From NCBI RefSeq assembly GCF_000716675.1, contig NZ_JNXT01000070.1, positions 1 through 39,432 on the forward strand: a stretch of 39,432 bases of DNA, given 5' to 3'. The DNA is from Streptomyces alboflavus (GTDB taxonomy: Bacteria > Actinomycetota > Actinomycetes > Streptomycetales > Streptomycetaceae). Below the pieces are notes generated by a model, which made no database searches, was not told the DNA's origin, and saw nothing but the letters and a program-made list of their open reading frames with translations. How positions within the stretch are numbered: position 1 is the first letter of the stretch; each line of letters begins with the position of its first letter. Below are positions 17,908 through 25,997 of this stretch, piece by piece. A program made the translations under genes and the position numbers.

Positions 17908-18279
17908 TCACCCCTCCAGGAGATCCCCAATGTACTCCCGAAGTTCGACCGGGAGTTGGCTGCAGTCGATTTCGTTCAAGTGGGCGAGATGTTGCACTTG
18001 GACATGACCGCTCGATGTGAGTTCAATAATTGCGTGGAGTTGAGCCTCCAGGGCGACTTCGTTCTGTTCGCAGGCCGCGCTGACGGAAAGGATGGTTGCG
18101 AGAACGGTGGCCTCGCTCGGAGCGTATGAACTGATCCAATCAGTAGCTCGATCGGCGCCGCGTTCGCGCTCACGCGGATCCGTATCGGCGAGCTGTCGAA
18201 GCAACTCCATGAATTGACTGGCGTGCACTGGGGCTTCACTTTCCTGGGCTGGTACGGAAGTCGGAATGGGATTGGCCAT
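17908..18279 (-). CDS. Small acidic helical protein, probable immunity protein
   Basis: 123 residues, predicted mostly helical (HEAT-like spacing: 'FMELLRQLADTDPRERERG', 'EATVLATILSVSAA'). There is no signal peptide. It begins exactly where the toxin tip of the broken Rhs gene ends, and its ATG lies inside the last toxin-frame codons (shared with IPWP). A small cytosolic acidic protein directly after a polymorphic toxin tip is the classical immunity-gene position. No Shine-Dalgarno is seen before ATG 18279, so GTG or ATG codons within the next 25 residues could be the real start. The frame is intact although the toxin is destroyed. Specific immunity family not recognised. Confidence 0.65.
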   Translation of the reverse strand: MANPIPTSVPAQESEAPVHASQFMELLRQLADTDPRERERGADRATDWISSYAPSEATVLATILSVSAACEQNEVALEAQLHAIIELTSSGHVQVQHLAHLNEIDCSQLPVELREYIGDLLEG

Positions 18280-20183
18280 GGGATAGGGGTTGCGTTGGCG
18301 GCATCCGGATTGTCGTGCGGGCTATTTGGGTTATGGGTATTTCGATGGTATAGGGTTCCCGGCTCGTCCTGATGCTTTCCGCCGATGGAAATTCGAAGGA
18401 CGTCGCCGTTGGCTGCATTTGACCCGGCCGTAGCATTGCCATCCTTGTCGTGGACTCTCAGGCGAACCGTATTGCCCGTCTCGGAGTCTTTCCACTTTCA
18501 CTCGATGCCGTTCTGTGCACCTCCGTTGGGGTCCGGTATGAGAACGCGCATCTGGGCATCGTTGGGAATTATGTTGAGAGGGCTGCGGCCTCGTAAATCC
18601 CAGCCGCTGTCCTTGACGCGTGGAGGGCACGGCCCCAGGCCGAGAGGGTCGACCCAGGAATGTGGGTTATGGACGTAAGCAGTCGGATTGGGTGCGGGAG
18701 TGAGGCCTGGAGGGTCGGGGGAGGGACAGTGGGCGCTCTCCGGGGCATAATGCCGAAAGTAGTTGTAATGCAGCCCCGTCTCCGGATCAAAATACTGCCC
18801 CGAAAACCGCAGCGGCGTATACGCCGAACTCCCCGCCGCCCAAGCCGTAGCCCCCCCCACAATGTGCTCCGCAACCGCCAAGCGATCTCCCCCTCCTCGT
18901 CCACGAGTTCGCTCGGCGTGCCCACCAGGTCGGTGACGATGGCGAAGAAGCGGGAGTCGATGTCGGGCTGAGGGGCCTCGGCCGCGTGCTTCGGGCCGGG
19001 CAGGTGCACCGCGTCGGCCGTGTGCTGCGGGCCGAGCAGGCCCACCGCCTCGGCCACACCCCCCGCACGGGTGCCCGTGCCCCCCACCCCGATCCGCTCC
19101 GTCTGCGCGACAGGACGTAACCCCATGTGATCCCAGGTCACCGTCACCGGATCCGGTAACCCACCCCCCACCGTCGTCTGCTCGCACAGCGTCGTCCCGT
19201 CCCACGCGAAGTGAACTCCGCGGGATGCGTGATGTCGTACGGATCCATCGGGTTGAGGCCGCGCGCGAAGTTGACCAGTCCTGCACCACCCTTGATCACC
19301 CCGCCCGCGACATGGGTGAGCTCCGTGTTCGTCGCCTTGAAGGCGTCGGACGCGTTCGACTTCAGCCGGTCGAGCGCAGGCGGCTCCGCCGGCGCGTGCC
19401 GCACCGCCGCCTTGAGTACGCTCGCGGCCAGACGGCCCGCCTCGTCGCGCTGCCTACGCGCCTCGGCGAGCATCTCCTGGGCGCGCTCCATGTCGGCCTT
19501 GCCGGGATCCTTGAAGGGGTCCGGCCGAGGCCCCGGATCCTTGTCCAGCGCGACGGCCGCGTTGTACGCCATGACGCGCTCGTTGTACGCCTCGACCGCC
19601 GTGTCGGACGCGCTCTTGCCCTTCTTGTAGAGGTCGACGGCGTCCTGGGCCTGGCCCTGCGCCCACTTGACCGTGTCCGCGTGGCCGTCGAGGGCGCGGG
19701 CGGCCTGTTCGCAGGCGTCCGCGGCGTGCAGCCACTTGCCGGGGTGCACGGCGAACTTCTCGCGGAAGGTGCCGCGGCCTCGCCCTTCCAGTGGGCGGAG
19801 TCGAGGCTGCGCATCCCCGTGCCGACCTTGTCGAAGGCCGTGTGGAAGTCCGCGAGGTGCCGGGCGCTCGCGCGGATCTTCCCCGGGTTGCCGTGAATCA
19901 GTTCATTGGCCTGGTCGGTCTCGCCGAGCTGCCCCTCGTTGACGTTCGCACTCAGGTTGGAGGCCGCGGACCTGCCCCAGTCCTCGACCGGTCGGCGGTG
20001 CCGTCCGCGCCGATGCGGTCGAGGCCTCGGCGGCCTTGCCGGTGCCCCACTCGATGCCTTCACCGGCGGGCTTCCTCGCCGACTCCCAGCCGTCCTCCGC
20101 CTTCTCCAGGCCGGAGTCGAGGCCGTCCTTGGCGGCGTCCTTGGCCGAGTTCCAGCCGTCGCCGATGTCGTCGAGGAGCCCAT
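18280..20183 (-). pseudogene. Degraded polymorphic toxin: T7SS-signal/WXG head, last Rhs repeat, Ntox30-like tip
   Basis: The start is probably ATG 20183, in a TGATG overlap with the preceding gene. The head ('GDGWNSAKDAAKDGLDSGLEKAEDGW' in part, then a WKG turn and 'WLHAADACEQAARALDGHADTV', up to 'LNPMDPYDITHP') matches Streptomyces proteins with a putative T7SS secretion signal. At about 19222 it jumps out of frame into the terminal Rhs segment (VHFAWDGTTLCEQ, then YDPETG-type and NPTAYVHNPHSWVDPLGL motifs), and then a tip ('DLRGRSPLNIIPNDAQMR', 'PDPNGGAQ', 'SNAANGDV', 'NPNSPH') like polymorphic toxin type 30. Lesions: apparent one-base losses near 20178, 20024, 19989 and 19772; the missing middle at 19222; a G8 tract at 18851-18858; and an in-frame TGA at 18498-18500. 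Full-length relatives are typically well over 1,000 residues. Confidence 0.85.
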
Positions 20184-20617
20184 CAGCCGGTGTCTCCGCC
20201 TCGCGGGGCACGGTGTCCGCCCTGCTGAGACCCGTCCGCGCCTCCCTCGGGTTGCTGCGGGACGAACTGCCGCGACGTCTCGGCCCGCTCCTCGGCGGAG
20301 GGGCCGAAGGCGTCGTCGAGCGTCGCCTCGTACTCCTCGTCGCTCTGGCCGGTCAGGTTCTGGGGGCGGGCGAAGCTGTTCCCCTCGTTGACCAGGGACC
20401 GCACGCCCCCTTCCCAGCGTTCGCAGAAGGACTTGAGCCCGGCCACCAGCTCCCCGTGCCCCAGCTCCAGGTCTCCCAGGGCCAGCTCCTCGAAGCCGCG
20501 ACCGGCCCCCGCCCTGCCCGTCATGCCGAGTTCCCTGAGCTCGTCCAGCGCCAGGGTGATCCCCTGGGCGATCAGATCCAGACCGCCGACCCGGAGATCC
20601 TTCGCGTCGCCGCTCAC
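20183..20617 (-). CDS. WXG-motif helical protein preceding the Rhs toxin
   Basis: 144 residues. GTG 20617 overlaps the stop of the SseB-like frame (GTGA) and the stop overlaps the toxin ATG (TGATG). Residues 1-85 are helical, with a W-E-G turn in 'FCERWEGGVRSLV', consistent with a secreted ESX-type partner for the toxin head. The C-terminal third (DDAFGPSAEERA, then Gln/Gly-rich) is disordered. From memory, Streptomyces homologues carry a further helical segment between the WEG helix and the DDxFGPS motif; if so this copy has lost it in frame and may also be decaying. The sequence alone shows an intact frame. Confidence 0.6.
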   Translation of the reverse strand: MSGDAKDLRVGGLDLIAQGITLALDELRELGMTGRAGAGRGFEELALGDLELGHGELVAGLKSFCERWEGGVRSLVNEGNSFARPQNLTGQSDEEYEATLDDAFGPSAEERAETSRQFVPQQPEGGADGSQQGGHRAPRGGDTG

Positions 20618-21136
20618 GCCCGTGTCCCCCCGGCAGTGGAGATGTCATTCGTGGCGTTGTCCACGGCCACCGCGTCCACGGCCACCGCGTCGGGGACGAT
20701 CCTTGCGACAGGCGGGAACAGTGCCTCGTGTCCCTCGCTGCCCACGTCCAGCGCCACGCCGCCCGGCACCCCGAGCGCCGGAACGCCCCCGTCCAGGAGG
20801 CGGGCGCCCGGCAGGCGTTGGTGGTCCCAAGGGCGGTCCGACTCGCCGCGCAGCAGCGCGAACCTGGCCAGGGCCGCCTCGTCGGAGAAGGCGTAGATCC
20901 AGCGGACCCCGTTGAAGTCCGCGGTCAGCGGGTACGCGTCGTGCTAGCCGAGGGGCAAGAGGACGGGCGTGCGCCGGAATTCACCGAGGAGAGCGGCGAA
21001 CTCGCGGCGTGCGCGGCGTATTCGGACCGCTTCGGCGTCGGCGTCGGCGCCGGTCGGCGTCGTGGCGGCGGCCCGCCGCCCGGGATATGCCGTCCCCGTC
21101 CCCGTCCCCGACGCCCCCGCCCTCATCCACCGTCAT
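20614..21136 (-). pseudogene. Broken SseB-like gene
   Basis: Reading from ATG 21136 (GAGGG just upstream), the frame starts MTVDEGGGVGDG and is then shifted by one base near 21052 (at GACCGGCGCC) into ADADAEAV ... REFAALLGEFRRTPVLLPLG. An in-frame TAG at 20944-20946 interrupts it. After the TAG the same frame continues for about 109 residues with good codon bias (YPLTADFNGVRWIYAFSDEAALARF, then GVALDVGSEG and LFPPVARIVPDAV), ending at TGA 20614. The 'LLGEFRRTPVLLPL ... VRWIYAFSDEAAL' pattern is the SseB N-terminal domain common beside Streptomyces ESX substrate genes. One frameshift plus one nonsense codon make it a pseudogene unless both are sequencing errors. Confidence 0.75.
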
Positions 21137-21176
21137 GAGCGGCCCTCACCCACCCCTTCCGCGCCCGTGAGCCCCG

Positions 21177-21512
21177 CTACTCCGCCGCCGTCACCCCACC
21201 GTTGTGCGGCGCGGGCTCCAGGTCGAACTCCCCGTCGCGCGCCCCCAGGACGAACGCCTGCCACTCCGCCTCCGTGTAGCGCAGGACGGTCTCGGGGTCG
21301 AGGGAGGAGCGCATGGCCACGGCGCCCTCGGGGAGGTAGGCGATCTCGACGCGCTCCTCGTGGGTCTCCGTGCCGGGGGCGCTGTGCCATTCGACGCCGG
21401 AGATGTCGAGGGCGTAGAGCTCGTTCTTCTCCCGCTCCTTGCGCGCCTTGACCTCCTCCGCCGACTCCTTGCCCCGCGCCCCGCCCGCTGACTGCTCCTG
21501 TGCCTCGGCCAT
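21177..21512 (-). CDS. bldB: BldB developmental regulator (DUF397 family)
   Basis: 111 residues from ATG 21512, preceded by GGAAGGGG; residues upstream of that ATG look non-coding. After a charged, disordered Lys/Glu-rich N-terminus comes the DUF397/BldB core: 'ELYALDISGVEWHSAPGTE', 'VEIAYLPEGAVAMRSS' and 'YTEAEWQAFVLGARDGEFDL'. BldB is a small dimeric protein required for aerial mycelium formation and antibiotic production in S. coelicolor; its biochemical target is not settled. As I remember the S. coelicolor genome, bldB also lies in the ESX region, so the location supports the orthologue call over one of the many DUF397 paralogues. It is 145 bases downstream of eccC on the same strand. 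Confidence 0.85.
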   Translation of the reverse strand: MAEAQEQSAGGARGKESAEEVKARKEREKNELYALDISGVEWHSAPGTETHEERVEIAYLPEGAVAMRSSLDPETVLRYTEAEWQAFVLGARDGEFDLEPAPHNGGVTAAE

Positions 21513-21657
21513 GTGAAGCGACCCCTTCCCGAGTTCCCGACTTCCCGACGTGACGACGAACGGACGAACGTCGCGCTCAGCGTACTTGTCACCGCGTGTG
21601 TGCCGGGGCACACAGCAAGCAACGATCCGGCAGGCCCGGCCCGTTCGCCCCGGCACC

Positions 21658-24600
21658 TCACCGGCCCTCCTCCACCAACCCCGTCTGCACCAACGGCCTC
21701 CCCCGCTTCCGCGAGACGAAGATCCCCCGCCCCGCGGGCATCGGCCGCGGCCGCACCCCGCCGAGCAGGTCGCCCTCGGACGGGTCGCCGGCGAACAGGA
21801 CGCCCTGGGCGCCGAGTTCCTTCATGCGCTGGAGGAAGGGCTCGTACGAGGCGCGCCCCGCGCCCGCCGTGGAGCGGGCCAGGATGAAGCGGACGCCCAC
21901 GTCGCGGGCGAAGGGGAGGAGCTCGGTGAGAGGGCCGAGCGGGTTGCCGCTGGACGTGGACACCAGGTCGTAGTCGTCGACGACGACGTACACCGTCGGG
22001 CCCTGCCACCAGCTGCGGTCGCGGAGCTGCTGGTGGGTGACGTCGTCGGCGGGGGCGCGGCGCCGCATGAGGTCGACCAGGGCGTTGACGTGGTGGTCCA
22101 TGGCGTTGGACATGGGGATGTACTCGGCCAGGTGGGAGGCCGGGGTGACGTCGAGGAGGGAGCGGCGGTTGTCGACGACGAAGAGCTTGCAGACGTCGCC
22201 GCTGTAACGCTCGGTGAGCCGCCGGATGAGCAGGCGCAGCAGGTTGGACTTGCCGGACTCGCTCTCGCCGAGGACGAGGAGGAAGGGGTCCTGCTCGAAG
22301 TCCACGAAGACCGGTTCGAGGTTGTCCTCGTCGAGGGCGAAGGACACGCCTCGGTCGGGGAAGAGGTTCCCTGGCGGAAGCTGGGCTGCGGGCAGCTCGC
22401 GCGGCAGCAGCCGTACGGCGGGCGCGGCCGGGTCCGTCCAGTGCCGGGAGACCTCGGCGGTGAGCGCGGCCGTGGCCTCGGCGAGGTCGGTGTCGGACGA
22501 GAGCCCGTCGACGCGCGGGACGGCCGCCATGAAGTGCTGCTTCTGCGGGGTCTGGCCCCGGCCGGGCACACCGGCGGGGACGTTCGCGGCGACCTTGCGG
22601 TCGAGCTCGGAGTCCATGGTGTCGCCGAGGCGGAGTTCCAGGCGGTTCATCAGGTGGTCCTTGAGGTTCGCCCGGACCTCCATCGACCGGGACGCGGTGA
22701 GGATCAGGTGGATGCCGTAGCCGAGGCCGCGCGCGGCGATGTCGAGGACGGCGGGCTCCAGGCCCTCGTAGTCCGTACGGAAGTTGCCCCAGCCGTCGAT
22801 GACGAGGAAGACGTCGCCCCACGGCTGGTCCGTGACGGAGATGTCGCCGCGGGCCCGGCGCGCCCGGAAGTCGGCGATGGAGGCGATGCCGGTCGACCTG
22901 AAGTACTCCTCGCGGCGCGTCATGACGGAGAAGGCCTCGGCGAGCGTCCGCCGCACCCGCTCCGGGTCGAGCCGCGACGCGACCCCGCCCACGTGCGGAA
23001 GCCCGGCGACCGCCGAGAGGCCGCCACCGCCGAAGTCCAGGCAGTAGAACTGCACTTCCCGCGGGGTGTGGGTGAGCGCGAACGACGCGATCAGCGAGCG
23101 CAGGAGCGTCGACTTGCCCGACTGCGGCCCGCCCAGAACCTGCATGTGGCCCGCCGCGCCCGAGAAGTCGCACCAGAGCGGATCGCGGCGCTGCTCGTAC
23201 GGCTTGTCGACCAGGCCGAGCGGTACGACGAGGCGGCCCGCCCCCTCGTAGCCGGGCTGGGTGAGACCCCGTCCGGGCACGGCGGTGAGCCCCGGAAGCA
23301 GCGAGTCCAGCGACGGCGGGCTGTCGAGCGGCGGCAGCCACACCTGGTGCGCGGCCGGGCCCTGCGCCTCCAGGCGGCGCACGATGACGTCGAGGACGGT
23401 GTCGGCGAGCGCGTCGTCCGCGTCCGGGGCGGGCCGCGGGCCCCGCGGGGGAGTGGCCGCGTACCGCACCGGCACCTCGGCGGCCGTGAACAGCACGGGC
23501 CGCCGGTCCACCGGCAGGGGCCCGCCGAGCGCGGCGGCCTGCGCCGATCCCGTGCGGTACACCCCGGAGACGTACGCCGCCTTGAAGCGCACCATCTCGT
23601 CCGTGCCGAACTTCAGATAGCCCGAACCGGGCACGTTCGGCAGCTGGTAGGCGTCCGGCACGCCGAGGGCGGCCCGGGACTCGGCGGCGGAGAACGTGCG
23701 CAGACCCACGCGGTACGAGAGGTAGGTCTCCAGGCCGCGCAGGCGGCCCTCCTCCAGGCGCTGCGAGGCGAGCAGCAGATGCACGCCGAGGGACCGGCCG
23801 ATGCGGCCGATCTGCACGAACATGTCGATGAAGTCGGGCTTCGCGGTGAGCAGTTCGCTGAACTCGTCGATGACGAGGACGAGGGACGGGATGGGCTGGA
23901 GCGCGGCTCCGGCGGCGCGTGCCTTCTCGTAGTCGTGGATGTTCGCGTAGTTGCCCGCGTCGCGCAGGAGTTCCTGGCGGCGGTTGAGTTCGCCGCGGAT
24001 GGAGTCGCCCATGCGGTCGACCAGCGTCAGATCGTCCGCGAGGTTGGTGATCACGGCGGCGACGTGCGGCAGCTGCGCCATGCCCGCGAAGGTCGCGCCG
24101 CCCTTGAAGTCGGCGAGCACGAAGTTCAGGCTCTCGGAGGAGTGCGTGACGGCCAGGCCGAGGACCAGGGTGCGCAGCAGCTCCGACTTGCCGGAACCGG
24201 TGGCTCCCACGCACAGGCCGTGCGGCCCCATGCCCTCCTGCGCCGCCTCCTTGAGGTCCAGCATCACGGGCCTGCCGTCCTCGCCGACGCCGATCGGCAC
24301 GCGCAGCCGCTCCGCCCGCGCGCGCGGGCGCCAGGTCCGGCTCGTGTCCACCGAGTCGGCGTCGCCGAGCCCGAGCAGCTCGGTGAACTCCAGGTTGGCG
24401 AGCAGCGGCTGGCCGTCGTCACCGCCCGACGCCATCCGCAGCGGCGCGAGCTGCCGGGCGAGCGCCTCGGCGGCCTCGTACGACAGGAGGTCGGGCGTCC
24501 CGTCGTAGACGAGGCCGTGCCCCGACTCCAGGCGCAGCGACTGCGGCTGTACGACGACGGAGAGCCCGCCGCGCCCGCTGCCGAGCTCGCCCGGCACGAC

Positions 24601-25626
24601 CTCCACGATGGTGACGCCCTGCAGTCCCTCGGCGGACGCGAGGACGGACGTCGGGTCCAGGGACAGGCCGTCGAGCACGACGACGATGTGCGGCTCCTCC
24701 GGCAGCGGGGTCCCGCCGGGGTGGAAGCGGGGGCGGCCCTGGAGCCGGGCGGACAGCATCGCCTCAAGCTCCACGGGGTCGCCGGTGATGAGGCGGCGGC
24801 TGCCCGCCCCGTCGGCGGCGCCGGGCGCCTGGCAGTGCGGGAGCCACTTGGTCCACTCCCAGTGCGGTGCCGCGTCGGGGCCCGCGGCGACGGCGACGAG
24901 CACGTCGTCGGGGGCGTGCAGGGAGGCCAGCGAGGCGGTCAGCGCGCGGGCGGCGGCGCGCACCGCGTCCGGCTCGCCGCTCACCGTCACGTGGTAGAAG
25001 GCGCGCAGGGACACCGCCATCGGCAGCGACTCCACGGTGCCGTGCGTGGCGAGGAAACGCTGCATCGCGCCCGCGGTCAGCGGTTCGAGCTCGTCCACCG
25101 GCGCGGTCTCGGGGGCGACGAGCGGAGCGGCGAGGGCCTGCGAGCCGAGGCCGAGGCGCACCTGCCCGAAGTCCGCGTCGCCCGTGCGCCGCTCCCACAC
25201 CCGGCTGCCCTCGGCGACCAGGGCCCACAGCTGCTCGGGGGAGGGGTGGAGGTAGTACTGGGCGTCGCGCTGCGCCTTCGCCGTGTTCAGGGCGGAGCGG
25301 CGGGTCTGCTTCAGGTACCGGAGGTAGTCGCGCCGCAGGTCCGCCAGCTGGCCCTGGGTGCCGCGGCGGTGCCGGACCACCATCGCGATGGTCATCGCCA
25401 GCGTCGCGGTGACCATCACCATGCCCATGATCTTCATAAACGGATGCGAATTCGGCATGAAGAAGAACACCACGGAGCCGCCCATGCCCAGCATCGGCAG
25501 GAGCTGCATCATCGCGCCTTCCTGCTGACCGCGCGGCAGCTCAGGCGGAGGTTGCAGGACGATCTCCGCGGTGGGCACCTCGGACGGAAGAACCCGAGGC
25601 GGGCGCCTCACGATGATGTGGCTCAC
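21658..25626 (-). CDS. eccC: Type VII secretion motor ATPase EccC (FtsK/SpoIIIE type)
   Basis: 1,322 residues from GTG 25626 (AAGGGG upstream; no other good in-frame start). Two transmembrane helices (about 39-57 and 63-84) precede a stalk and three P-loop domains in a single chain. Walker A motifs are GATGSGKS (474-481), GGPQSGKS (832-839) and GESESGKS (1120-1127). Walker B is VLVIDEF (Asp587-Glu588) in the first, VFLVIDGW in the second and VVVDDYD in the third, so only the first has the canonical DE pair, as expected because ATPase 1 drives transport in this family. EccC binds the C-terminal export signals of Esx dimers. It is a fused, full-length EccC rather than split Ca/Cb. It is divergent from eccD over a 371-base region. 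Confidence 0.96.
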   Translation of the reverse strand: MSHIIVRRPPRVLPSEVPTAEIVLQPPPELPRGQQEGAMMQLLPMLGMGGSVVFFFMPNSHPFMKIMGMVMVTATLAMTIAMVVRHRRGTQGQLADLRRDYLRYLKQTRRSALNTAKAQRDAQYYLHPSPEQLWALVAEGSRVWERRTGDADFGQVRLGLGSQALAAPLVAPETAPVDELEPLTAGAMQRFLATHGTVESLPMAVSLRAFYHVTVSGEPDAVRAAARALTASLASLHAPDDVLVAVAAGPDAAPHWEWTKWLPHCQAPGAADGAGSRRLITGDPVELEAMLSARLQGRPRFHPGGTPLPEEPHIVVVLDGLSLDPTSVLASAEGLQGVTIVEVVPGELGSGRGGLSVVVQPQSLRLESGHGLVYDGTPDLLSYEAAEALARQLAPLRMASGGDDGQPLLANLEFTELLGLGDADSVDTSRTWRPRARAERLRVPIGVGEDGRPVMLDLKEAAQEGMGPHGLCVGATGSGKSELLRTLVLGLAVTHSSESLNFVLADFKGGATFAGMAQLPHVAAVITNLADDLTLVDRMGDSIRGELNRRQELLRDAGNYANIHDYEKARAAGAALQPIPSLVLVIDEFSELLTAKPDFIDMFVQIGRIGRSLGVHLLLASQRLEEGRLRGLETYLSYRVGLRTFSAAESRAALGVPDAYQLPNVPGSGYLKFGTDEMVRFKAAYVSGVYRTGSAQAAALGGPLPVDRRPVLFTAAEVPVRYAATPPRGPRPAPDADDALADTVLDVIVRRLEAQGPAAHQVWLPPLDSPPSLDSLLPGLTAVPGRGLTQPGYEGAGRLVVPLGLVDKPYEQRRDPLWCDFSGAAGHMQVLGGPQSGKSTLLRSLIASFALTHTPREVQFYCLDFGGGGLSAVAGLPHVGGVASRLDPERVRRTLAEAFSVMTRREEYFRSTGIASIADFRARRARGDISVTDQPWGDVFLVIDGWGNFRTDYEGLEPAVLDIAARGLGYGIHLILTASRSMEVRANLKDHLMNRLELRLGDTMDSELDRKVAANVPAGVPGRGQTPQKQHFMAAVPRVDGLSSDTDLAEATAALTAEVSRHWTDPAAPAVRLLPRELPAAQLPPGNLFPDRGVSFALDEDNLEPVFVDFEQDPFLLVLGESESGKSNLLRLLIRRLTERYSGDVCKLFVVDNRRSLLDVTPASHLAEYIPMSNAMDHHVNALVDLMRRRAPADDVTHQQLRDRSWWQGPTVYVVVDDYDLVSTSSGNPLGPLTELLPFARDVGVRFILARSTAGAGRASYEPFLQRMKELGAQGVLFAGDPSEGDLLGGVRPRPMPAGRGIFVSRKRGRPLVQTGLVEEGR

Positions 25627-25997
25627 TACGCACCAATCCCCTTGCCAGGCCTGGGTTTTCCGGCCGCCGCCCCCCTGTTCGGGCGGACGGGGACCAGCGC
25701 CCGATCCTACTGACAACGGCCCTCGCGAGGGGCGATAGGGTGCCGGTCGTGTGTGTGAACACACGCGAATCAAGCCGAAGTGCGGCCGGGGCTACTGCCC
25801 GAAGAATCACGGCATTTCGTGCTAGAGGGAGCTACGGGGGAGACGTACGGGCTCAAGAACCAGCCAGGTGAGCCGATTTGCGCCGTGACGCGGCGCGCGA
25901 TGGGGCACAGTCGGCGAGGTCGGCGTGGCGTACTGCCCACCGCGGATCCACGTACCACCAGCACAGAGCAATCACCAGCACTGAGGGGGAACAGCAG
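25627..25997. promoter_or_regulatory. Divergent regulatory region between eccC and eccD
   Basis: No gene is evident in these 371 bases. On the minus strand TAGGAT (plus 25704-25709) is a plausible -10 for eccC, directly after the motif CCGTTGTCAG that also precedes eccE. A perfect inverted repeat CGTGTGT-GTGA-ACACACG lies at 25748-25765 and could be an operator. A second, GCGCCG-TGACG-CGGCGC, lies at 25880-25896 in the presumed eccD leader. GAGGGGGA just before 25998 is the eccD Shine-Dalgarno. Promoter and operator roles are inference. Confidence 0.4.

Noticed and set aside
18280..21136. The idea that all frameshifts are sequencing errors
   Set aside because: The rest of the window, including very GC-rich long genes, has no frame breaks, and a missing internal segment and in-frame TGA and TAG codons cannot be explained by single-base indel errors. 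It still needs read-level confirmation.
21550..25713. Very long plus-strand open frame (over 1,300 codons) opposite eccC
   Set aside because: It is antisense to the EccC gene with its three P-loop ATPases and results from extreme third-position GC bias; its translation is low-complexity Arg/Glu/Gly-rich without domains.
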